Shown: positions 36,485-46,056, counted from the first letter of the stretch. The stretch: DNA of 64,000 nucleotides from an uncultured Lachnospiraceae bacterium (GCA_910587085.1 CAJUMC010000001.1:124001-188000); one strand, 5' to 3'. A program made the numbers and translations. Notes: generated from the sequence alone by a model not told the origin.

Positions 36485-36714
36485 CTCATTTCCCGGGCAC
36501 GGCTTTCCACGCAGCTGTGCGGCTTGCCCTTCTCATTCCCGGGCACAGCTTTCCACACAGCTTCGCGGCTTGCCCTTCTCATTTCCCCGCACGGCTTTCC
36601 ACGCAGCTGTGCGGCGTGCCCTTCTCATTTCCGGCACGGCTTTCCCCGCAGCTTCGCGGCTTGCCCTTCTCATTTCCCCGCACAGCTTTCCACACAGCTG
36701 TGCCGTCTGCCGCT
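36485..36714. repeat. Five tandem copies of a 45-47-base hairpin unit
   Basis: Each unit begins CTCATT and ends GCCCTT. Inside it GCACRGCT and AGCTKYGC arms flank TTCCACRC, so each copy can fold; the last has perfect 8-bp arms. Copies alternate between two subtypes (GCAGCTGTGC and GCAGCTTCGC). The array fills the gap between the permease stop and the DUF1846 leader. Confidence 0.9.
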
Positions 36715-36715
36715 C

Positions 36716-38074
36716 TCACTCCTCCGGCGCATTTTTCAGCAGCAAATTTGCCAGAATCCCCAGAATCAGCGCGCAGGCCACCGAAGTGATCGTAACCCTG
36801 CCGAAATTCAGCGTCAGGCCGCCGATGCCCGATATCAGAATTACGGAAACTACAAAAAGATTTTTGTTTTTTCCGAGATCCACCTGCTGCACCATCTTGA
36901 GCCCGGATACCGCAATAAAGCCGTACAGCGCCATACAGACGCCGCCCATCACGCACGGCGGAATGGAATTGACAAAAGCGATGAACGGAGAAATAAAGGA
37001 AACGAGCACCGCGCCGACCGCGGCCGCGATAATCGTGTAGATCGAAGCGTTTCTTGTGATTGCCACGCAGCCCACGGACTCGCCGTAGGTAGTGTTCGGA
37101 CAGCCGCCGAAAAACGCACCCGCCATGGAGCCGATGCCGTCTCCAAGCAGCGTCCGGTGAAGACCGGGTTCCTCAAGCAGATCACGCTCGATAATGGAAG
37201 AAATATTTTTATGATCAGCAATATGCTCGGCAAAGACAACGAACGCCACCGGAATGTAAGCCACGGCAATCGTCGCAAGATAGGAGCCGTTCAGCTCCGC
37301 AAGGCCGTCCTTCGCCGTAAGAAATGTAAAATCCGGGAACTGCAGAAGAGTTTTCAGTCCGAATCCGTCCGCCGTCAGCGCCCGGAACGGTTCCAGATTA
37401 AGCACTCTGAGCTCGTCCGCCGAAACCGCATCCCCGAGCAGCGTAAGAATAAAAGAAACCGCATAGCCCGCCAAGATACCGTAAATAAACGGGATCAGCC
37501 TGGCCGACTTTTTTCCGTAAGTGGAGCAGAGCATCGTCACGCCGAGCGTCACAAGACCGCAGAGCACGGCGGCAATCGGGCTGGCAACCGGCTGTCCGTC
37601 CAGCTTTATGCCGCCGCTCTTCAGATCCCCTACTGCATTCCCGGCCAGGGAAAGGCCGATAATCGCCACCGTAGGCCCGATCACCACCACGGGCATCAGC
37701 CGGTTCAGCCAGGCTACACCCACCCTTTTGACAACCAGAGCAATCACCACATACACCAGTCCCGCAAACACTGCACCGATAATCATCCCGAGATACCCCA
37801 GGCTCATGGATACTCCGCCGGCAAATGCCGCAGTCATGGAATTGATAAATGCGAAGGAAGAACCTAAAAATACCGGACTCTTTTTCCTCGTAATCAACAC
37901 ATAAACAAGCGTGCCGACACCCGCCCCGAACAGCGCTGCCGCCGAGCTCATGCCGTTTCCGACAATCATCGGAACAACCAGCGTCGCCGCCATAATCGCG
38001 AGCAGCTGCTGGACTGCAAAAACAACCAGCGCGCCGAACCCCGGCCTGTCCTCGACATCATAAATCAGCTTCAT
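36716..38074 (-). CDS. uraA: Uracil/xanthine permease (NCS2 family)
   Basis: 452 residues with about 14 hydrophobic segments. Family motifs include FAEHIADHKNISS, the loop GDGIGSMAGAFFGGCPNTTYGE and an N-terminal GFGALVVFAVQQLLAIMAATLVVP. These proton symporters bring uracil or xanthine across the membrane; the TTYGE variant is typical of uracil-type members but the substrate is inferred. A 230-base leader with hairpins precedes the start. Confidence 0.9.
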   Translation of the reverse strand: MKLIYDVEDRPGFGALVVFAVQQLLAIMAATLVVPMIVGNGMSSAAALFGAGVGTLVYVLITRKKSPVFLGSSFAFINSMTAAFAGGVSMSLGYLGMIIGAVFAGLVYVVIALVVKRVGVAWLNRLMPVVVIGPTVAIIGLSLAGNAVGDLKSGGIKLDGQPVASPIAAVLCGLVTLGVTMLCSTYGKKSARLIPFIYGILAGYAVSFILTLLGDAVSADELRVLNLEPFRALTADGFGLKTLLQFPDFTFLTAKDGLAELNGSYLATIAVAYIPVAFVVFAEHIADHKNISSIIERDLLEEPGLHRTLLGDGIGSMAGAFFGGCPNTTYGESVGCVAITRNASIYTIIAAAVGAVLVSFISPFIAFVNSIPPCVMGGVCMALYGFIAVSGLKMVQQVDLGKNKNLFVVSVILISGIGGLTLNFGRVTITSVACALILGILANLLLKNAPEE

Positions 38075-38263
38075 ACTTTAACCCCTTTCTTTGGGTCCGC
38101 CGCACAGAAAAAGCGCGGTAGAATACTGCGGGAGCATTTTGATGCACGCGCTGCTCCGCTATTCCTCCGCTGCCCGGCTCCGCGCGGCAGCCTGTCCGGC
38201 AGCCGCGCTGCGAAAGCTCATTTCCGTCCCGTCCCCTTCGTCAACCCGTATTTTCTCATAGAA

Positions 38264-38338
38264 AAAGTAGTTTCAGTCATCGTTGACCGAACTACTTTCC
38301 TTCGTTGGTATAGTAACACAGGGTTCTGTTTTTGTAAA
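38264..38338 (-). promoter_or_regulatory. Promoter and start-proximal hairpin of the permease leader
   Basis: Minus-strand TTTACA (38333-38338), 17 bases, TACTAT (38310-38315). The transcript would begin just before a hairpin with AAAGTAGTT and AACTACTTT arms (38264-38298) that runs into TTTTTC, like an attenuator. A second GC stem ending CGCGCTTTTTCT lies nearer the start codon. No known riboswitch or PyrR loop was recognised. Confidence 0.55.
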
Positions 38339-38387
38339 CCTTTTTCTCTGCGTTTCCGGCAGACAGAACAGCGCCTGCCCGAATACT

Positions 38388-39323
38388 TTACGGCTCCCTC
38401 TCTCCGCCGCGGACTTCCCGGTACAGCCGTGCGATTTCCTCCGCATGCTCCGCGAACTCCTTCACAAGCTCCGGCGGTCCGAGCAGCCTCGCCCGCGTTC
38501 CGAAGCCGAGCAGATAGCCGAAGAGTGACGGTCTGTCCGACCAGGAAAAGCTCACGAGAAGGCTGCCGTCGGGCTGCTCGCTGATCTGCTCCGGGTCAAA
38601 TTCCTCGATCAGCCGCCAGCGAACCTCCGGACGAAATACCGCCGTCAGGGAAAGCCGGTCCGGATTGTAAACTTCCCTTGGGATATCCCCGGGTTCCGGC
38701 GCCTCCTCCGGCTCAAACCGCTCCGGAAGCAGGCCTGCGCCAGTCATCCGGGCGAGCTTGAACAGCCGGAATTCCCCCCGCAGCCTGCACTTTCCCCAAA
38801 CATACCAGGCCTGCCAGCGGTACACGAGCAGATACGGTTCAATAACCCGCTCGCTCTCCTGCCCCGGCGCAAAATAGCGGAAAACGGCCGGCGTGTGCGT
38901 TTCGATCGCCTCCTGAAACAGCCGGATGCGCGGCGCAAGCCGCCGTGTATCATGCGAGGCCGGATCGATCCGCATATACCGGCCGGCCGCCGGGAGCTCG
39001 GAATGTTTCGCCGACAGCTTTTCCATCAGCAGCTCATACCGGCTGCTTCCCGTCAACCGGTCCAGATTCCGCAGCCCCTCCAGAATCGCCTGAAGCTCCG
39101 ACGAAGTAAGCAGCGCTCTGTCCAGCCGGCAGGCGTTCATAACAGAGATGCCCCCGCCCGCTCCCTGCTCCGTCACAACCGGGATACCCGCACGGCACAG
39201 CGCTTCGATATCCCGGCTGATTGTTCTCCGGGACACCTCAAATTTTTCCGCGAGATAGGGCGCAGTCACCTTTTCCTGCTGCAGCAGAATGGATAGAATG
39301 CCGATAAGCCGGTCGATTTTCAT
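38388..39323 (-). CDS. HTH plus WYL-domain transcriptional regulator (YafY type)
   Basis: 311 residues from the ATG at 39323 (AAAGGAG site). The DeoR-like HTH is TAPYLAEKFEVSRRTISRDIEALCRAGIPV; the WYL region contains EPYLLVYRWQAWYVWGKC and a C-terminal extension. WYL domains bind nucleic-acid or nucleotide ligands and often regulate stress genes. It is divergent from a MATE pump gene 200 bases away, a likely target. Confidence 0.9.
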   Translation of the reverse strand: MKIDRLIGILSILLQQEKVTAPYLAEKFEVSRRTISRDIEALCRAGIPVVTEQGAGGGISVMNACRLDRALLTSSELQAILEGLRNLDRLTGSSRYELLMEKLSAKHSELPAAGRYMRIDPASHDTRRLAPRIRLFQEAIETHTPAVFRYFAPGQESERVIEPYLLVYRWQAWYVWGKCRLRGEFRLFKLARMTGAGLLPERFEPEEAPEPGDIPREVYNPDRLSLTAVFRPEVRWRLIEEFDPEQISEQPDGSLLVSFSWSDRPSLFGYLLGFGTRARLLGPPELVKEFAEHAEEIARLYREVRGGEREP

Positions 39324-39407
39324 GGCAGCTCCTTTCCCAGCAGTTCCTGCCGCCCGCCTGTGCAAAGCTCTGTGATTCCCCTATGCCGTGCGCGCCGCAT
39401 TTTACTG

Positions 39408-39436
39408 TTGACTTTTCCATTATCTCATATTATGAT
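39408..39436 (+). promoter_or_regulatory. Sigma-A promoter of the MATE gene
   Basis: TTGACT, 17 bases, TATGAT. An ATGAT/ATCAT inverted repeat (about 39432-39448) overlaps the -10 and could bind the divergent regulator. Confidence 0.75.
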
Positions 39437-39525
39437 GTAGCGTATCATTTCTACCGGCCCGGGCGCACAGACTGCTGTGCGGATTATACCGCCGGCAGAG
39501 AATCGGACGAAAAGGAGAAAAGTTT

Positions 39526-40890
39526 ATGAAGGACAGAACAACCGAAATTTTCCGCGATGCCCCGGTGCCGAAGGCGGTCATCAGCAATGTGATCCCTTCT
39601 ATTATCAGCATGATTATGGTGCTGGTATACAATCTGGCCGACACCTTTTTTATCGGCCAGACCAAAAACCCTTATATGGTAGCGGCAGTTTCCGTGGCCA
39701 CTCCCGCCTTTCTGCTGTTTATGGCGGTCGGCATGCTCTTCGGTATCGGCGGCACCTCGCTGATCTCGCGCATGCTTGGCGAGGGCAAAACGCAGAAAGC
39801 CAGAAACGCTTCCGCATTCTGCTTCTGGACGGGCCTGAGCATCGGCGTTACGGCCATGATTATTATCTGGATATTTGCCGAGCCGATCAGCAGAGCCATC
39901 GGAGCAAGCAGCGAGACGCTCGGCTACACCTCGCAGTATCTGAGCATCGTCGCAGCCGCCATCCCGTTCCTGATTATCAGCAACAGCTTCAGCAATATTA
40001 TCCGCGCGGAGGGCTGCGCAAATATCGCCATGTTCGGCATGATTATCGGCAATCTGGCCAACATTGTGCTGGACCCGCTGATGATTCTTGTCTTCGGCTG
40101 GGATGTGGCCGGAGCGGCCATAGCGACGGTGATCGGCAATGTGCTCGCGTCCCTGTTCTACCTCCGTCACCTGCTTTCCGGCAAAACACTGCTGTCCATC
40201 CATCCGAAGCATTATCAGGCCGGGAACGGCATCGCCGCAGGTATTCTTGCCATCGGAATTCCGGCATCGCTGAACAGCGTTCTGATGAGCACCTCCCATA
40301 TCGTCGTCAACAAAATCATGCTGCAGTACGGGGACATGGCCGTGGCAGGGCTCGGCGTCGCGATGAAGGTCAATATGATTGTCGTAATGCTGCTGATCGG
40401 GCTGGGCAGCGGCATACAGCCCCTGCTCGGCTACTGCTTCGGGGCAAGGAACCGGGCGCGCTACGCGGCGATTCTGAAGTTCTCCGTATGCCTGGCGTTC
40501 GGGCTGAGCATAATTATGACGATAATCTGCTATTGCGGCGCCGGTCCGCTCGTCCGCGCCTTTCTGGACAACGACGCGGCTTTTGATTTCGGGATGTCCT
40601 TCGCCCGCATCTATATCTACTCGGGACCGGTTATGGGAATTCTTTTCGTGTTCATCAATGCCATTCAGTCCACCGGCGCAGCAGTACCGGCGCTTATCCT
40701 GTCCGCCAGCCGTCAGGGACTGATCTACCTGCCGGTGCTCCTTCTGTTCAACCGGCTTTTCGATTCTGCGCGCATGCTTGCGGCAGCGCAGCCGATTGCA
40801 GACTACCTCTCGTCGCTGCTCGCGGTGATTCTGTTCCTGATTACCTGGCGGAAATTTTTCCGGAAGGCGCCCGGCAGCACGGCCGATTAA
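39526..40890 (+). CDS. MATE family efflux transporter
   Basis: 454 residues with about 12 helices in two halves. PSIISMIMVLVYNLADTFFIGQ and GIGGTSLISRMLGEGK are the family N-terminal motifs, repeated in the second half as ASLNSVLMSTSHIVVNKI and GLGSGIQPLLGYCFGARN. MATE pumps export cationic drugs or metabolites using sodium or proton gradients. Good AAGGAG site. Divergent from the WYL regulator, which may control it. Confidence 0.92.
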   Translation: MKDRTTEIFRDAPVPKAVISNVIPSIISMIMVLVYNLADTFFIGQTKNPYMVAAVSVATPAFLLFMAVGMLFGIGGTSLISRMLGEGKTQKARNASAFCFWTGLSIGVTAMIIIWIFAEPISRAIGASSETLGYTSQYLSIVAAAIPFLIISNSFSNIIRAEGCANIAMFGMIIGNLANIVLDPLMILVFGWDVAGAAIATVIGNVLASLFYLRHLLSGKTLLSIHPKHYQAGNGIAAGILAIGIPASLNSVLMSTSHIVVNKIMLQYGDMAVAGLGVAMKVNMIVVMLLIGLGSGIQPLLGYCFGARNRARYAAILKFSVCLAFGLSIIMTIICYCGAGPLVRAFLDNDAAFDFGMSFARIYIYSGPVMGILFVFINAIQSTGAAVPALILSASRQGLIYLPVLLLFNRLFDSARMLAAAQPIADYLSSLLAVILFLITWRKFFRKAPGSTAD

Positions 40891-40938
40891 ACACGGAAAA
40901 CAGCTGCCGGGCAGGAACCGTACACTTCTTTCTTTGCT

Positions 40939-42528
40939 CTAGGCCAGCTCCCAGACCGTTCCCTCGCGGGTGTCGCGGATCACGACACCCCGCGCGGCAA
41001 GCTCTTCGCGGATAGCGTCCGCTGCCGTAAAATCCTTATTCTTTTTTGCAGCTTTGCGCTCCTCTATTTTCTGCTCCACCCACGCGGCAAATTCCCCGTC
41101 GGCATCCGCCGCCGCATCCGCACTCTTCGCCTCGCGGCTCTTTTTTACGTTCTCCGCCGCCTCCAAAAGTCCCAGGGACAGAACTTCGTCAAATTCCCGG
41201 ATGACAGCAAGCTTCGTGGCGCTGTCTGCGTCCGTTTTCAGCACATCGTAAAGTACGGTCAGGGCGGACGAGGTGTTCAGATCCCCGTTCATCGCGACCA
41301 GAAAAGCTTTCCGCAGAGCAGCAAGTTTCTCCTCCTCGATCTTTCCGGAAGCCTGCTCCCCTGCAGTCAGTCCCGGCATATCCTGCTCTTTCCCGGTCTT
41401 CTGCTCCGGCGTATTCTGCTGCGCTTTAAGGCTCTGTCCGGCATTTCCGGCATCCTGCTCCGCCGTTTTCGGCAGCCCCGCGCCCCCGTCCGGCAGAAGC
41501 GCCGCAATCCGCACAGCAAGCTTTTCGTACGCCGCCGCCACATTATCGAGCGCCGCAAAGCTGAACACAAGCGGCTTGCGGTAATGGGACTGCAGGCAGA
41601 ACATCCGGTAAACCAGCGGATTGTAGCCTTGGTTCTCAAGCAGCGAAACCGTGAGGAAATCGCCGCGGGATTTGCTCATCTTGCCCTCTGCATCATTCAG
41701 ATGCAGGATGTGAAACCAATAATTACACCATTTATGCCCTAAATAGGACTCGCTCTGCGCGATCTCATTTGTATGGTGCGGAAATACATTGTCGATGCCG
41801 CCGCAGTGAATATCAAGCCGCTCCCCAAGATGCCGGATGCTGATGGCGGAGCACTCAATATGCCAGCCCGGATAGCCGACGCCCCAGGGGCTCTCCCATT
41901 TCAGCTCCTGATCGTCAAATTTGGATTTGGTAAACCAGAGCACGAAATCGGTCTTATTCCTCTTGTTTTCATCCTCCTCCACGCTCTCCCGCACACCGAC
42001 GGCAAGCTCCTCCGCATTCTGATTGCTCAGCACATAATATTCGTCAAGCTTTGCGGTATCGAAATAGATGTTGCCCCCCGCCTGGTACGCATAGCCTTTC
42101 TCCATCAGTGCCTCGATCATCCGGATAAAATCCGCGATGCAGTTTGTCGCCGGTTCCACAACATCCGGCCTGCGGATGTGAAGCCTGGCACAGTCGCTAA
42201 AAAACGCATCCGTGTAAAATTTTGCGATCTCCATCACGGTCTTGTGCTCCCGCTTTGCGCCTTTCAGCATTTTATCCTCGCCGGTATCCGCGTCGCTCGA
42301 AAGATGCCCCACATCCGTAATATTCATTACGCGCTCGACCTCGTAGCCGGAATAGCGCAGGAACTTTTCCAGCACATCCTCCATAATATAGCTGCGCAGA
42401 TTTCCGATATGAGCAAAATGGTAAACCGTTGGGCCGCAGGTATACATTTTTACCCTGCCCGGCTCGTTCGGCACAAAACGCTCCACCCGTTTCGTCAATG
42501 TATTGTACAGATTCAGATTATTTTCCAT
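40939..42528 (-). CDS. cysS: Cysteinyl-tRNA synthetase
   Basis: 529 residues. Class I signatures are GPTVYHFAHIGN (HIGH type) and KMSKSRGDF; zinc ligands C31, C226, H251 and E255 are in place. It charges tRNA-Cys. Residues about 347-400 are a Gln/Ala/Lys-rich low-complexity insert between the anticodon-stem contact helices, making the protein longer than the usual 465. No T-box leader was found in 42529-42839, which is otherwise featureless apart from a CTACATGTAG palindrome. Confidence 0.96.
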   Translation of the reverse strand: MENNLNLYNTLTKRVERFVPNEPGRVKMYTCGPTVYHFAHIGNLRSYIMEDVLEKFLRYSGYEVERVMNITDVGHLSSDADTGEDKMLKGAKREHKTVMEIAKFYTDAFFSDCARLHIRRPDVVEPATNCIADFIRMIEALMEKGYAYQAGGNIYFDTAKLDEYYVLSNQNAEELAVGVRESVEEDENKRNKTDFVLWFTKSKFDDQELKWESPWGVGYPGWHIECSAISIRHLGERLDIHCGGIDNVFPHHTNEIAQSESYLGHKWCNYWFHILHLNDAEGKMSKSRGDFLTVSLLENQGYNPLVYRMFCLQSHYRKPLVFSFAALDNVAAAYEKLAVRIAALLPDGGAGLPKTAEQDAGNAGQSLKAQQNTPEQKTGKEQDMPGLTAGEQASGKIEEEKLAALRKAFLVAMNGDLNTSSALTVLYDVLKTDADSATKLAVIREFDEVLSLGLLEAAENVKKSREAKSADAAADADGEFAAWVEQKIEERKAAKKNKDFTAADAIREELAARGVVIRDTREGTVWELA

Positions 42529-42839
42529 GGCTCCCGCTCCTTTTCGAATTCCTTCCCGGGCAATCCCAAAACCGCCTTCCGGCCTGAAAACCGCCGCCGG
42601 ACATGGCAGGCTATTTACACAAAAAAGGGTTTCGGATTCGCCCGGACGCCGCCCTTATATAACGCAGAAAACTGCTACATGTAGTTTACCACGGATTCCG
42701 GGAGCCGACAACCGCATAATTCAAATTTTTACCGGCCGAAGGCAGCTGTGCCGGCGCAGACCAGCCGGCCGCTCTCCCTTTTCCCGGGCAAGTACCATTC
42801 CCATATACGAACAACAAGGGAACCCCGCAGGCCGGACTG

Positions 42840-43715
42840 CTATCTTCTGCTCCGGTATTCCTTCGGCGTCATCCCCTTGTGCTCTTTGAATTTTCTGATA
42901 AAATAGCTGACATTCTCAAAGCCGTTTTCATAACAGATTTCCACAATCTTTGCGCCGCTGGTCAGAAGCGCCTCCGCCGCGTGCTCCAGGCGGTAATCGT
43001 TCAGGTACGAGATCGGTGTTTTCCCTGTCATTTTACGGAAAAAGCGGCAGAAATACTGCTCATTCATTCCTGCCGCTCCGGCCATCCCTGCAAGTGTCAC
43101 TCTCTCCCGGTAGTGCTCCTCAATATACTTCAGCACACGTTTCATGCTCTGCACCTGATCGCTGCTCTCGGCCAGCGCTCCCCGGCCGCTCCGCAGAAAC
43201 AACCCTTTTTCCTCCAGCACTGCAAGCATAAGGAGCAGCTCCGCCTTAACGGTCAGATACCAGCCCGGACGCTTTCCCCCGCAGGCGGCCAGAACCGCAC
43301 GGTACGCCGTCAGCAGCTCCCCGTAGCCGTCCTCCCCCGGGCGGATGCTGCAGGGAAAACGGCATTCACCGTTCCACAAGGGAGCAAGCACCGACGCCTG
43401 CGCCATATCATACCGCTCAAATTTAAGAATTTCCAGATCAAAAACAACGGCATGATGAATGCTGGGGAGCGACCGGCCGGTCAGCTGATGCAGCTCCGAC
43501 CGGTTGAGAAAGACAAGCGTTCCTTCCCCGAGCTCCTCCGGCTCCATGTTCCGCTCCAGCAGAAAATCTCCCCGCTCCAGATAGAGCAGCTCAACTTCCT
43601 CGTGCCAGTGATGAGAAACGAAAAAACGGTCATAATTTTCTTGGAAGCTGTAGGTCTGGACCGGCAGAAATGCCGTTCCGTGCTCCGTCAGCTCCCGGTA
43701 ACTTTCCTTTTGCAT
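42840..43715 (-). CDS. AraC-family regulator with cupin sensor
   Basis: 291 residues from the ATG at 43715 (GGAGGGAG). The N-terminal cupin holds HHWHEEVELLYLERGDF; the C-terminal double HTH has VTLAGMAGAAGMNEQYFCRFFRKMTGKTPISYLNDYRLEHA and a second helix set ending GMTPKEYR. It most likely binds a sugar and activates the divergent alpha-glucosidase gene. A palindrome lies over its own -10, suggesting autoregulation. Confidence 0.92.
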   Translation of the reverse strand: MQKESYRELTEHGTAFLPVQTYSFQENYDRFFVSHHWHEEVELLYLERGDFLLERNMEPEELGEGTLVFLNRSELHQLTGRSLPSIHHAVVFDLEILKFERYDMAQASVLAPLWNGECRFPCSIRPGEDGYGELLTAYRAVLAACGGKRPGWYLTVKAELLLMLAVLEEKGLFLRSGRGALAESSDQVQSMKRVLKYIEEHYRERVTLAGMAGAAGMNEQYFCRFFRKMTGKTPISYLNDYRLEHAAEALLTSGAKIVEICYENGFENVSYFIRKFKEHKGMTPKEYRSRR

Positions 43716-43799
43716 AACTCCCTCCGCCTCGCCCAACCGGTTGTCAAAATCCTGTTATTTTTTCTCAGGATAGCGCAAGTATTTTTCCAGACAGGGCAA

Positions 43800-43836
43800 T
43801 ATAATGTCATTATAACACGGGACGCCCGTTTTGCAA
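43800..43836 (-). promoter_or_regulatory. Promoter and palindrome between araC-type and GH31 genes
   Basis: Minus-strand TTGCAA (43831-43836), 16 bases, TATAAT (43809-43814). The palindrome TATAATGTCATTATA (43800-43814) supplies a -10-like sequence on both strands and may be the regulator's site. Confidence 0.6.
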
Positions 43837-43919
43837 GCCCTGCTTCAAAAAGCAGTTCCGCCGCTGCCGCACGCAAAACCCCGGCCGCAGCAATACCATT
43901 TCAGATAGGAGATGATTTT

Positions 43920-46022
43920 ATGATTCAGAAATACCGTTTCGGCACGCCGATCGAAACCGAAGCTGCCGTGCTCGACCTTCCGTCCATCCCTGTAAAATGC
44001 AGCTCTGACGGCACTCCTGCCGCCGCACGTCCGGATACCCCTGCAAACGCCGCCTCCGGCCCGGTTTCCACGGTTCCGGTTGGCGAAACCGCCGACCTGT
44101 TCTCCCTCGCGGACATAGCTCTCGGCACGGGCTTTTCCCTGACGCTCACGCTCGGCAGCAGGGACGCCGTATACGGCCTCGGCGAGGCAAACCGCGGCAT
44201 CAACAAGCGCGGGTATCTCTATGTCAGCCACTGCAGCGACGACCCGAACCATACGGAGGAGAAGGTCTCCCTGTACGGCGCGCACAATTTTATCATCGTT
44301 GACGGCGAAGCATGCTTCGGCCTGTTTTTCGATTATCCATCGGATCTTAGCTTTGACATCGGCTATACAAAGCAGGATACGCTGACCGTATCCGCAGAGG
44401 AAGCTGATCTCTATGTTTTCCTGATTACCGGGGAGAATGCGCTTGATATCACGCGTCAGTTCCGCCGGCTGATCGGCCAGAGCTATATTCCGCCGCTCTG
44501 GGCATTCGGCTATATCCAGAGCCGCTGGGGCTACCAGAACGAAGCCGATATCCGCCGCGTGGCTGCCGGCTACCGCGAAAACCATCTTCCGCTGGATTCC
44601 ATCAGTATGGATATCGACTACATGAAGGATTACAAAGACTTTACCGTTGATCCGGAGCGCTTCCCGGATCTGTCCGCCCTGTCGGCGGAAATGAAGGAGC
44701 AGGGTCTTCATTTTATCCCGATCATCGATGCCGGCGTGAAAATCGAACCCGGCTACGATGTATATGAGCAGGGCGTGAAAAACAACTATTTCTGCAAGCG
44801 CGCCGACGGTACGGACTTTGTGGCGGGAGTATGGCCGGGAAAAACGCATTTTCCTGATATGCTCAACGCCGGTGCGCGCCGGTGGTTCGGCAGCTGGTAC
44901 AAACAGCTGATCGACCAGGGTATCGAGGGCTTCTGGAACGATATGAACGAGCCCGCTATCTTCTACTCGGAAGAAGGGCTTGCCGAGGCGTTTTGCCGCA
45001 TGGACGAGCTGAAGGAGCAGAAGGAAAATCCGGATCTGAATGCGTTCTGGGCCATGCGCGACGCGTTCAACATCAGCAATCTTACAAAGGATTACGAGCG
45101 CTTCTACCACAATATGGACGGAAAAAAAATCCGCCACGACAAAGTGCATAACCTGTACGGCTACAATATGACCCGCGCAGCCGCCGAAAGCTTTGACGAA
45201 ATCTGCCCGGATAAGCGGCTGCTGCTCTTCTCCCGCTCGTCCTACATCGGCATGCACCGCTACGGCGGTATCTGGACCGGCGATAACCAGTCCTGGTGGA
45301 GCCATCTGCTTCTGAACATTAAAATGATGCCTTCGCTCGGAATGTGCGGCTTCCTCTACAGCGGCGCGGATCTCGGCGGCTTCGGCAGCCATACGACGCG
45401 CGATCTTCTGCTGCGCTGGCTGGCGTTCGGCATCTTCACGCCGCTGATGCGCAATCACGCTGCGCTCGGCACGCGGGAGCAGGAATGCTACCAGTTTGAA
45501 GGTCTGGAGGATTTCCGAAATATCCTTCGTCTGCGCTACCGGCTGATCCCGTACCTCTACAGCGAATATATGAAGGCTGCGCTGAACAGCGAACTGCTGT
45601 TCACCCCGCTTGCCTTTGTCTGGCCTCAGGATATGGTTGCGCGCGAAACGGAGGATCAGCTGCTGCTCGGCGAAAGCCTGATGCTGGCTCCGGTCTATCA
45701 GCAGAACACCACCGGCCGCCATGTCTATCTGCCGGAGGATATGCTTTTTATCCTGTTTACCTCCTCCGAGAAGTATACAATCACCCCTATGTCCGCAGGA
45801 CATCACTATATTTCCTGCGGCCTCTCAGAGGTTCCGGTCTTCCTCCGTCCGGGACATCTGCTCCCGCTCGCTCCGTCCTGTGAATGCACGGCGCAGCTTG
45901 AGTATTCCTTCTTTGAGGTGCTCGGTGAGGCCGGAAAAGGGCTGACCTACACCATGTACGCGGATGACGGCTATACAAAGCATCCGGAGCGCGACGGCCG
46001 CTGGATCACAATTACAAAATAA
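43920..46022 (+). CDS. Alpha-glucosidase, glycoside hydrolase family 31
   Basis: 700 residues from the ATG at 43920 (TAGGAG site); the frame is open upstream only as antisense to the AraC gene. The nucleophile lies in GFWNDMNEPAIF and the acid/base in RYGGIWTGDNQSWW; SMDIDYMKDYKDFT and GADLGGFG shape the sugar site. WNDMNEP is typical of alpha-glucosidases rather than xylosidases. Residues about 30-58 are an Ala/Pro/Thr-rich insert. No signal peptide, so it probably acts on imported maltose-like sugars. Confidence 0.92.
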   Translation: MIQKYRFGTPIETEAAVLDLPSIPVKCSSDGTPAAARPDTPANAASGPVSTVPVGETADLFSLADIALGTGFSLTLTLGSRDAVYGLGEANRGINKRGYLYVSHCSDDPNHTEEKVSLYGAHNFIIVDGEACFGLFFDYPSDLSFDIGYTKQDTLTVSAEEADLYVFLITGENALDITRQFRRLIGQSYIPPLWAFGYIQSRWGYQNEADIRRVAAGYRENHLPLDSISMDIDYMKDYKDFTVDPERFPDLSALSAEMKEQGLHFIPIIDAGVKIEPGYDVYEQGVKNNYFCKRADGTDFVAGVWPGKTHFPDMLNAGARRWFGSWYKQLIDQGIEGFWNDMNEPAIFYSEEGLAEAFCRMDELKEQKENPDLNAFWAMRDAFNISNLTKDYERFYHNMDGKKIRHDKVHNLYGYNMTRAAAESFDEICPDKRLLLFSRSSYIGMHRYGGIWTGDNQSWWSHLLLNIKMMPSLGMCGFLYSGADLGGFGSHTTRDLLLRWLAFGIFTPLMRNHAALGTREQECYQFEGLEDFRNILRLRYRLIPYLYSEYMKAALNSELLFTPLAFVWPQDMVARETEDQLLLGESLMLAPVYQQNTTGRHVYLPEDMLFILFTSSEKYTITPMSAGHHYISCGLSEVPVFLRPGHLLPLAPSCECTAQLEYSFFEVLGEAGKGLTYTMYADDGYTKHPERDGRWITITK

Positions 46023-46028
46023 CGTAAG

Positions 46029-46056
46029 AAATTTGTAAGAAACTCTTACAAATTTT
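46029..46056 (+). terminator. Hairpin after the alpha-glucosidase gene
   Basis: A 12-bp perfect stem (AAATTTGTAAGA) with an AAC loop lies six bases after the stop. The T tract is short because the stem is AT-rich itself. Confidence 0.65.

Noticed and set aside
36485..36714. Tandem array considered as a CRISPR
   Set aside because: Repeats are contiguous with no unique spacers, and no cas genes are present; the arrays at 4813, 59051 and 62791 fail for the same reason.
36455..37867. 470-codon plus-strand frame across the repeat array and permease
   Set aside because: It starts in the tandem repeats and continues antisense to a well-supported permease.
42529..42839. T-box leader expected before cysS
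   Set aside because: No AGGGTGGNACCGCG-type sequence or terminator arrangement was found in the upstream region.
42879..43919. Apparent N-terminal extension of the GH31 enzyme by about 350 residues
   Set aside because: This stretch is antisense to the AraC-type regulator; the real start with a TAGGAG site is at 43920.
43845..45806. 653-codon frame antisense to the alpha-glucosidase
   Set aside because: No domain, and it lies fully opposite a gene with catalytic motifs.
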